NCBI GenBank assembly: GCA_020851395.1
Contig: JADZCW010000257.1
Span: 1 to 5,884, forward strand
DNA length: 5,884 bases
DNA from: Phycisphaeraceae bacterium
Lineage (GTDB): Bacteria > Planctomycetota > Phycisphaerae > Phycisphaerales > Phycisphaeraceae
Direction: 5' to 3'
The notes below the pieces were generated by a model. That model did no database searches and had not been told where the DNA came from. It saw only the letters and a list, made by a program, of their open reading frames with translations. The translations under genes were made by a program, and so were the position numbers. Positions 1 through 4,715 of the stretch are shown in pieces. Numbering within the stretch: position 1 is the first letter of the stretch; each line of letters opens with the position of its first letter.

Positions 1-300
1 GGAGCGTTTCCTTGATGTGGGTACTCGGTGCGGCGGGGCGGGGTTCAGGCGGGCGAGGGGAAGAATCACACACGAGGGTATTTTCTAGTGACCATGATCC
101 GTTAAAGCATGGGTTTTGTCTTGTCATGAGGCCGTCGGGCGGTAAAAAAACCCCGGACGAGACAACCTGGGGGATGATCGGGACACCTGTGTTCAACGCC
201 GCGGGGGGGATGGGCATTGCAGGGTAACGATGGTGAACCTGGATAGGACAAGGATTTGCGAAAAAACGCGGGGAAGGGGTCTGGCTGGAGGGCGAAAATG
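1..300. other. Non-coding stretch, no gene recognised
   Basis: No open frame here has a plausible start, ribosome binding site and protein-like composition. The longest, 12-227 on the plus strand, would give 71 residues rich in Gly, Arg and Ser with no recognisable motif. The stretch includes a run of seven A after a G-rich segment near 142-152 and a short gcg-A6-cgc element near 258-270. It lies downstream of the terminator of secreted protein A, so it may be the upstream region of a minus-strand gene beyond the left edge. I see no confident promoter, tRNA or riboswitch. Confidence 0.5.
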
Positions 301-348
301 AAAAAAAAACACCGCTGAACGGTGCCGGCCGTGGCCGGGGTTCAGCGG
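301..348 (-). terminator. Intrinsic terminator of secreted protein A gene
   Basis: On the minus strand, about 30 bases after the stop codon, CCGCTGAAC (340-348) pairs perfectly with GTTCAGCGG (312-320). A second GC-rich stem lies inside it (ccggcc 325-330 against ggccgg 333-338). The stem is followed by TG and nine T (301-309 read in reverse). A long GC-rich stem plus a U-tract in the right orientation is a textbook Rho-independent terminator, so transcription of the 379-978 gene should end here. Confidence 0.9.
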
Positions 349-378
349 CGTATGGGACTAAGGTAAAGTGATTGCGGA

Positions 379-978
379 TCAGGAGCGCTTGCGGCGAGCG
401 CGGGCCAGGGCCAGGGCGCCGAGGGCGGTCAGGCCCCCCCAGGCTGCGGCGGGAGTCGGGACGAGCTGGACCTCGCAGCAGTCGGGGCCGTAGATGGAGG
501 CGGACTTGTAATAGTCGCCGACCTTGACCTTGAGGTCGACGGTTCCGGGGCCGAAGTCCTTGCTGAGGGTGAAGGAGAACTGGCCGGTGGTGAAGCTGCT
601 GCTGACGGCCCACTTGATGCTCTCACCGTCGATGTAGGCGGTGGGGCTGGCGCCGAGGATGAACTTGGCGCAGTCCTCGAGGATGATCTCCCACTTCTTG
701 AGGTCCTTGGCCCAGAGCTCGTAGCCGGCCTTCTTGGTCTCCTGGACCTGGTAGGTCCAGGTGTTGTTGACCTCGCTGACGAAGGAGACGGTGACGGTGG
801 TCTTGTAGAAGTCGAAAGTGGCGGTGGTCGGGCCGGCGGGCGTGCCGGGGCACGGGTCGTAGCCGCAACCATTCCAGTTCCAGTTCCAATTCCAGTCGTA
901 ATTAACGCTGCCGGCCTGGGCGGGCAGGGCCACGAGCAGCAGTCCCACCCCGAACAACAATGTCTTCAGTGCACGCAT
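379..978 (-). CDS. Secreted PEP-CTERM-type protein A (VPTPAAAW signal)
   Basis: A 199-residue exported protein of unknown function. Residues 1-22 form a signal peptide (MRALK, a hydrophobic core, then PAQA as the likely cleavage site). Next come a tryptophan-asparagine dipeptide repeat (residues 29-36), a C38/C43 segment, a beta-rich domain with VSFVSEVNNTWTYQVQE (64-80), KKWEIILEDC (94-103) and a YGPDCCE motif (163-169). The C-terminus is VPTPAAAW (173-180), a hydrophobic helix and the basic tail RARRKRS. This matches the tripartite PEP-CTERM/VPLPA-CTERM design, in which an exosortase recognises the signal at the inner membrane. The frame stays open upstream to 1212, but I chose the start at 978 because it begins the signal peptide and has AGGAG at 990-994, 11 bases upstream. 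It is a paralogue of the 1463-2062 gene and has exactly the same length. It appears to be a single-gene unit ending at the terminator at 301-348. The export and sorting call is firm; the role (surface, extracellular matrix or adhesion) is unknown. Confidence 0.88.
   Translation of the reverse strand: MRALKTLLFGVGLLLVALPAQAGSVNYDWNWNWNWNGCGYDPCPGTPAGPTTATFDFYKTTVTVSFVSEVNNTWTYQVQETKKAGYELWAKDLKKWEIILEDCAKFILGASPTAYIDGESIKWAVSSSFTTGQFSFTLSKDFGPGTVDLKVKVGDYYKSASIYGPDCCEVQLVPTPAAAWGGLTALGALALARARRKRS
872..895 (-). repeat. Tandem hexamer encoding a Trp-Asn repeat
   Basis: Four consecutive hexamers on the plus strand (ttccag, ttccag, ttccaa, ttccag) encode, on the minus strand, alternating Trp and Asn just after the signal peptide of secreted protein A (residues 29-36). 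Each unit is six bases, so gain or loss of a unit keeps the frame and only lengthens or shortens the WN stretch. The paralogue at 1463-2062 has no such repeat at this place. Confidence 0.85.
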
Positions 979-989
979 ACTCTCTAATT

Positions 990-994
990 CTCCT
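990..994 (-). promoter_or_regulatory. Ribosome binding site of secreted protein A
   Basis: The minus strand reads AGGAG here, 11 bases before the ATG at 978. It supports the short start over the in-frame upstream ATG at 1212, which would bury the signal peptide behind 78 residues of unrelated sequence. Confidence 0.65.
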
Positions 995-1110
995 GTGTGT
1001 GAGCGTGAGCAGATGTGACTCAACCCCTGTGCGTCGTTGGTGGATGTCGGGGGATCGCGGCGGAGTGGCGTGGTCCGGTGGCGGGGAGTAAAGGGCATTT
1101 GACCCATCAC

Positions 1111-1126
1111 AGCCGCGACCGTGCCA
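1111..1126 (-). promoter_or_regulatory. Possible sigma-54 promoter of secreted protein A
   Basis: The minus strand reads TGGCACG-GTCG-CGGCT. Compared with the sigma-54 consensus TGGCACG-N4-TTGCW, the -24 block matches completely and the -12 GC lies at exactly the right spacing, but the TT before it is replaced by CG. A start near 1100 would give a leader of about 120 bases. Some exopolysaccharide/PEP-CTERM loci are known to use the PrsK/PrsR sigma-54 pathway, which makes the match more plausible. It remains a single match with an imperfect -12 element, and nothing equally good is seen before the paralogue. Confidence 0.35.
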
Positions 1127-1383
1127 ACCACAGCGGTCCCGTACGAGCCTTGACTCAATAGGTCCCCCTGTATTGGACCAACGAGCCAAGTAAGAATGTA
1201 TCCAGTTTTCAATGATCCGCAATAGGGTTGGGAGGGTATTTTCGGTGGTTTCGTGCGGTTTTTTCACCACCAGCTCACGAATACAATCAGAACGCCTGCC
1301 CAGATTTACATCCGAGGATTTTCTCCTGACTTGGCGAGGGATGGCGTGACGAGGGGTGGGAAGGATGTCCGCGCGAAGCGAGT

Positions 1384-1431
1384 CAAAAAGAACGTCGCGG
1401 AGATGTCCCCTCACCAGGACACACCTCCGCG
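1384..1431 (-). terminator. Terminator-like hairpin after secreted protein B
   Basis: On the minus strand, about 30 bases after the stop codon, a 15-position stem forms between 1417-1431 and 1396-1410. It has a GC-rich base (CGCGGAG/CTCCGCG), one mismatch, two G-T pairs and a six-base loop (1411-1416). It is followed by ACGTTC and then five T (1385-1389 read in reverse). The U-tract is a few bases away from the stem, so it is less ideal than the terminator at 301-348, but its position and orientation fit an intrinsic terminator. Confidence 0.7.
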
Positions 1432-1462
1432 GCGTCAACGTGGCGTTGGATGTTCGAGTCGT

Positions 1463-2062
1463 TTAGGCCTTGCGGCTCTTGCGGGCCTTGGCGAAGGCGG
1501 CGAGTCCCCCGAGGGCAGCCAGACCGCTCCAGGCGGCGGCGGGCAGGGGGACGATCTGCAACTCGCAGCAGTCCGGGCCGTAGAGATCGCCGGTGACGAA
1601 GCCGTTGCCGGCCTTGGCCAGGACCAGGATGGTGCCGGGGCCGTAGTCCTTGTCCATGGTGATGGAGAAGGTGCCGGAGCTGAAGCTGTCAGGCGTGTTC
1701 CACTTGATGCCGGTGTAGCCGGTGCTGCCGTCGTAGCCAATGATCGCGCCGGTCGAAGCGCCGGTGACGAACTCAAGACATTGACCAAGGATGAGGTTCC
1801 AGTGGCTGAGGTCGCGACCTTTGAGTTCCTCGACCTTGTAGGTCCAGACGTTGGCGATCTCGCTGACAAAGGAGATCTTGATCTGGGTGTCCTTGTCGTC
1901 GTCGAGGTTGAGCGTGACCGAGAGCGGGCCGGGCTCGGTCGGCGTGCAGGGCGCGGTCACGCCGCAGCTCACCGGGTCCGGGGTGGTCACCTTCTTGGCC
2001 TGGGCCGGGAAGGCCACGGCCATCACCCCCGCACACACCATCGCTCCAATCAGGTATCTCAT
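1463..2062 (-). CDS. Secreted PEP-CTERM-type protein B (VPLPAAAW signal)
   Basis: A 199-residue exported protein of unknown function, paralogous to the 379-978 product. Residues 1-22 are a signal peptide ending FPAQA. C33 and C39 lie in a short proline-rich segment. The beta-rich domain holds ISFVSEIANVWTYKVEE (63-79), DLSHWNLILGQC (84-95), a GIKW motif (118-121) and YGPDCCE (161-167). The C-terminus is VPLPAAAW (171-178), a small-residue hydrophobic helix and the basic tail KARKSRKA. This is a classic VPLPA-CTERM-like signal for an exosortase, implying passage through the Sec system and processing at the inner membrane. In protein A the matching 17-residue stretch is identical at 11 positions and the 27-residue stretch from YGPDCCE into the anchor at 21. 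The start is supported by the signal peptide and by AAGGGG about eight bases upstream. Its ligand or structural role cannot be read from the sequence. Confidence 0.9.
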   Translation of the reverse strand: MRYLIGAMVCAGVMAVAFPAQAKKVTTPDPVSCGVTAPCTPTEPGPLSVTLNLDDDKDTQIKISFVSEIANVWTYKVEELKGRDLSHWNLILGQCLEFVTGASTGAIIGYDGSTGYTGIKWNTPDSFSSGTFSITMDKDYGPGTILVLAKAGNGFVTGDLYGPDCCELQIVPLPAAAWSGLAALGGLAAFAKARKSRKA

Positions 2063-2452
2063 TTCCCTTGCCCCTTATGCAGACAACTGCTTTGGTTTAA
2101 CAACCCCGCTGGCCGCTGCAAGCGGCCTTTTAGGCATCTTGCTTACTTGATGTACTCCACCCCCGTCCATCACGGGAGCCCTCTACATTCAGTCATTAAG
2201 GATACCGCAGACGGGCACGGGTACAACCCATTTTTCGCATGCGGTTCGCTCAATTCAGCGGTCTAATTACATAAGTTTGATCGGGAGGTGATCGCGCAAT
2301 ACCCCAGATTGACATATCAGATAACTCATTCTGTTTCATACGCTTTTAGTTGAACGGCGGTTGAGGTGGATCCAGACCGATACAGACGGATCGCTCTGAA
2401 ACGTCGCGCGAAGGCGAGGGGCAAGATCCGAGGGGGAAATACCCGAGGGCAG
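2063..2452. other. Upstream region of secreted protein B, no gene
   Basis: About 390 bases without a credible gene lie between the acetyltransferase stop and protein B. The part at about 2200-2350 is clearly more AT-rich than the surrounding genes and is the likeliest place for the protein B promoter. A -10-like TGTAAT sits on the minus strand at 2266-2271, but I find no convincing -35 at normal spacing. Nearer the acetyltransferase, the hexamer cgaggg occurs three times (2415, 2429 and 2444) at 14-15 base spacing. No clear terminator with a U-tract follows the acetyltransferase; a 5-bp gatcc/ggatc pair at 2369-2392 is weak. Confidence 0.5.
2111..2131. promoter_or_regulatory. Stable hairpin in the leader of protein B
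   Basis: The sequence ggccgct-gca-agcggcc (2111-2127) is a perfect 7-bp inverted repeat followed on the plus strand by four T. Read on the plus strand it resembles a short intrinsic terminator, although no plus-strand gene precedes it. Read on the minus strand it lies about 50 bases before the ATG of secreted protein B and would fold in its leader. There, a smaller overlapping hairpin (GCC-TAAAA-GGC) could compete with it. Its role in stability, translation or antisense termination is undetermined. Confidence 0.45.
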
Positions 2453-3244
2453 TCAATTCTGGTTGTGCTGGCGATCGACGAAGAATAGAGGATCGTGCTG
2501 GAGGGTTTTGTGGGCTTTGTCCCACATGGGGGGGCATTCGATGACGTGGGCGACGGCGCGGAGGACGGGGCCGGTGTGCAGTTCGTCGGGGCTGAGCACG
2601 TCGGCGAGGCGGTCGTAGCGCTGGACCCAGCCGCGGAAGTTATGCGGTCGACACACCACGGTGCGCTGCTGGCCCTGCTCTAAGACGGCGGTGTAGGTGA
2701 CGGGCTCGGGGAGAAAGAGGTACTCGGGCTCGACGAGCTCCTCGATGGCGTGCATGGAGGTGTTGGGGCGCAGGCCGCAGCCGAGCATGAGGACCTGGCC
2801 GCCGAGGTCGCGGAGCTTGCGGAAGGGCGAGTGCTCGCCGCAGGGGGTGGTGTCGAGGTGGTGGTGGCTGAGAAGTGACTCGGCCATGGGGCCCATGGCG
2901 CAGACGGAGTGGGTGGGGCAGATGCTGCGTCGGACGCCGGGGGCGCCGGGGTCCCAGGGATAGGTCCTGAAGAACTCGGGGATGGCGCCGATGCACGAGG
3001 GAGTGCGGACGACGTCGAAGACGCGCTGGAAGGGGCCGACGGACTGGTAGCTCAGGGCGGGCATGGCGAGGGTGCCCTGGGGGCCGAGGGCCTCGAGCAG
3101 GGCTCGGACGACGGTCTCGGGGCCGCCCGGGAGCGGGCCGAGGGATTTGAGGGAGCTGTGGACGAGCAGGACGCCGGCGGGACGCACGCCGGCGGCGAGG
3201 AGCTGCTCGGCCATCTGAGAGATGAGTTGTCGGTCGGGGGCCAT
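2453..3244 (-). CDS. AAC(3)-family N-acetyltransferase
   Basis: A 263-residue protein of the aminoglycoside 3-N-acetyltransferase family (Antibiotic_NAT fold), which uses acetyl-CoA to acetylate an amino group; a cytoplasmic enzyme, as no signal peptide is seen. Family landmarks in order are LLVHSSLKSLG (26-36), the glycine-rich GPLPGGPETVV (36-46), GTLAMPALSY (57-66), RSICPTHSVCAMG (106-118), CGEHSPF (135-141), VLMLGCG (151-157) and NTSMHAIEE (161-169). The His in PTHS and the H..EE segment match conserved active-site positions of the family. The length is normal (about 260-280). The ATG at 3244 has AAAGG at 3251-3255, six bases upstream, and the gene starts 24 bases after the preceding gene stops, which suggests co-transcription with the glycohydrolase. 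Chromosomal members often act on substrates other than clinical aminoglycosides, so resistance should not be assumed. Family assignment is confident, substrate unknown. Confidence 0.92.
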   Translation of the reverse strand: MAPDRQLISQMAEQLLAAGVRPAGVLLVHSSLKSLGPLPGGPETVVRALLEALGPQGTLAMPALSYQSVGPFQRVFDVVRTPSCIGAIPEFFRTYPWDPGAPGVRRSICPTHSVCAMGPMAESLLSHHHLDTTPCGEHSPFRKLRDLGGQVLMLGCGLRPNTSMHAIEELVEPEYLFLPEPVTYTAVLEQGQQRTVVCRPHNFRGWVQRYDRLADVLSPDELHTGPVLRAVAHVIECPPMWDKAHKTLQHDPLFFVDRQHNQN

Positions 3245-3268
3245 GCGTCGCCTTTGCGTCAGGGGTGT

Positions 3269-4582
3269 CTACTTCTTTCCTCGCCAGACGCGCTGGGCCT
3301 GGGCGGCGAAGCGTTCGAGGACGTCGTCGATGGCGAAGGTCTTCTGGCCAATCAAGAAGGTGTGCATCTTGTTGTTGAACTGGCGGGTCCAGTGCTTGGG
3401 GACGCCGCGCTTGCCGACGACGGCGCCGACGATGCTGCCGGCGGTGGCGGCGGTGCAGTCGTTGTCCAGGCCCATGGCGACGGTGTGGCCGATGACCTTG
3501 GTGACGTCCTTGCCTCCGATGAACAGGCCGAAGATGGTCAGGCAGGCGTTGTTGTTGGTGTGCACGGCGTTCATGCCGGCGAAGCGTTTGTCGACGGCGG
3601 CGCGACCGGCCTTGTAGTTCTTGATCTTCGGGCCGACCTTGAGCGCCCATTTGACGTCGGCGGCGAGGCGGGAGGTTTGGGGGATCTCGGACAGGCCGAT
3701 CTCGATGGCGTCGATGGGGTCTTTGACGGCGAAGGCGGCGGCCTCGGCGGCGGAGAAGAACATCTCGCCGTAGATGCCGTTGCGGCGGTGGCTTATGTAG
3801 GCGTCGCGGTAGGCGAAGAGTGCGGCCTTCTCGGGCCAGGCGGGGGCCATGTAGGCCCAGGGGTCGGAGCGGATGTCGGCGCCGATCCATTCGAGGTAGG
3901 GGTTGTCCTTCTCGGCGGCCTTGGAGGCGGGGAGGCCGGCCTTGAGATTCTTAAGCGCGATGTCCTCGGCGGTGCAGGCGTACTGGAGGTACTTGAGCCA
4001 GGCCTTGCCGACGTCGGCGGTGGTGAAGTTCGGGCCGTACTCCTCCATGATCAGCAGGCCGAGCTGGGTGTAGACCAGGTCGTCGTCGACGGGGATGCCG
4101 TCCATCTGGCCACGGGTGTACTCGTAGCCGTAGCTCATGCCGTAACGCTTGTTGAACGGATTGGCGGCCTTGGGCCAGTAGTCGGTGGGCGGGAAGTCCA
4201 CCTTCATGAGCTTGGCCAGATCCGCCATGCGCTGCACGGGGAAGAGCTCGACGATGGCGCCAAGGGTGCATCCGGCGGCGCGGGCCATGAGGGAGCCCTC
4301 GAGCTTGTCGGCGTAGGTCTTGGGGTCGAAGGCATCCCAGAGCTTGCGCGGGCCACGTGGGCGAAGAGAGAGAATGGAGCGGAGGTCGCTGGGCTCGCGG
4401 GCGGCGAGCTTGGGATCGACGGGGAGCTTTTTGAGCTTGTTCAGGGCCTTGTGGACATCGTTGCGGGCGCGTTCGAAGAGGCGGTCGACGCCCTTGGCGC
4501 CTTGTTCGTGCTTGAGTTCAGCGTAGAGGCGGACCATCCAGCCGAGGTCGCCGATGGTGGGAGATTTGATGGGGTAAGCCAT
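3269..4582 (-). CDS. ADP-ribosylglycohydrolase-family protein
   Basis: A 437-residue member of the ADP-ribosylglycohydrolase (DraG/ARH) superfamily. Known members use two Mg ions to cut ADP-ribose or related N-glycosidic bonds. Residues 1-85 form a charged N-terminal extension. The core then begins with GSLMARAAGCTLGA (96-109), where the usual GDxxG reads GCTLG. It continues with VDDDLVYT (165-172) in place of the canonical TDDT, DIRSDPWAY (236-244), HRRNGIYGEMF (265-275), HTNNNACL (341-348) and the C-terminal metal motif GLDNDCTAATAGS (371-383). The last two segments resemble a subfamily with NN...GWDTDCNGATAGS, sometimes associated with nucleoside breakdown, rather than DraG proper. There is no signal peptide, so it is likely cytoplasmic. 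The ATG at 4582 has AAGGA at 4593-4597. It probably forms an operon with the acetyltransferase 24 bases downstream. Fold assignment is confident, substrate unknown. Confidence 0.9.
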   Translation of the reverse strand: MAYPIKSPTIGDLGWMVRLYAELKHEQGAKGVDRLFERARNDVHKALNKLKKLPVDPKLAAREPSDLRSILSLRPRGPRKLWDAFDPKTYADKLEGSLMARAAGCTLGAIVELFPVQRMADLAKLMKVDFPPTDYWPKAANPFNKRYGMSYGYEYTRGQMDGIPVDDDLVYTQLGLLIMEEYGPNFTTADVGKAWLKYLQYACTAEDIALKNLKAGLPASKAAEKDNPYLEWIGADIRSDPWAYMAPAWPEKAALFAYRDAYISHRRNGIYGEMFFSAAEAAAFAVKDPIDAIEIGLSEIPQTSRLAADVKWALKVGPKIKNYKAGRAAVDKRFAGMNAVHTNNNACLTIFGLFIGGKDVTKVIGHTVAMGLDNDCTAATAGSIVGAVVGKRGVPKHWTRQFNNKMHTFLIGQKTFAIDDVLERFAAQAQRVWRGKK

Positions 4583-4642
4583 GACACAAAGATCCTTATA
4601 AGTCGGGTGCGCGCAATCATCGTTCGAACAGGAACTGAGCGA

Positions 4643-4670
4643 AAGCTACCAACTCCCGGCGAGGCGTCAA
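4643..4670 (-). promoter_or_regulatory. Possible promoter of the glycohydrolase/acetyltransferase unit
   Basis: The minus strand shows TTGACG (4665-4670), five of six matches to a sigma-70 -35 box, followed after 16 bases by TAGCTT (4643-4648), three of six matches to a -10 box. It lies about 60 bases before the ATG at 4582, in the 133-base gap after hflX. The weak -10 makes this a candidate only; read-through from hflX is also possible. Confidence 0.35.
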
Positions 4671-4700
4671 ACGGGCGCGGGCACGAGGAGATGGGGACGA

Positions 4701-4714
4701 CGTGGTGCACCACG
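4701..4714. repeat. Perfect 14-bp palindrome after hflX
   Basis: cgtggtg-caccacg is a perfect palindrome ending one base from the hflX stop codon. As RNA it could form only a five-pair stem with a TGCA loop and has no U-tract, so it is not a standard terminator. It could be a protein-binding site or chance. Confidence 0.5.
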
Positions 4715-4715
4715 G

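Larger units (their letters stand above)
979..1383. other. Upstream region of secreted protein A, no gene
   Basis: No protein-like open frame was found on either strand. A minus-strand frame at 902-1438 (178 codons) overlaps the signal peptide region of protein A out of frame and has no recognisable motif. The part nearest the gene holds the ribosome binding site and a sigma-54-like element (1111-1126). A 6-bp inverted repeat (ggtggt 1244-1249, accacc 1266-1271) with a 16-base loop lies further upstream. The length, about 400 bases with a terminator at the far end, suggests the gene carries its own promoter and a leader. Confidence 0.6.

Noticed and set aside
979..1212. In-frame N-terminal extension of secreted protein A to an ATG at 1212
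   Set aside because: It would place 78 unrelated residues before a well-formed signal peptide; the ATG at 978 has its own AGGAG and gives the same length as the paralogue.
371..1223. 11-bp inverted repeat (attgcggatca at 371-381, its complement at 1213-1223) bracketing secreted protein A
   Set aside because: It looks like cassette ends, but a few 11-mer inverted matches are expected by chance here, one copy includes the stop codon, and no target duplication or transposase is present.
74..1243. Identical 12-mer gagggtattttc at 74-85 and 1232-1243
   Set aside because: About one such match is expected by chance in a window this size, and the flanks do not align.
1253..2266. Plus-strand open frame of 337 codons over secreted protein B
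   Set aside because: It is antisense to a gene with a clear signal peptide and sorting signal, low in complexity, and without a motif.
2368..2392. ggatcc...ggatc pair after the acetyltransferase as a terminator
   Set aside because: The stem is only 5 bp with a 14-base loop, and no U-tract follows on the minus strand.
2453..3244. Calling the acetyltransferase an antibiotic-resistance gene
   Set aside because: Only family membership is visible; there is no mobile-element context and the substrate cannot be inferred.
2640..3890. Minus-strand open frame of 416 codons in another frame across the acetyltransferase and glycohydrolase
   Set aside because: Its translation is dominated by Arg, Pro and His, typical of an out-of-frame reading of GC-rich genes; both overlapped genes have family motifs in their own frames.
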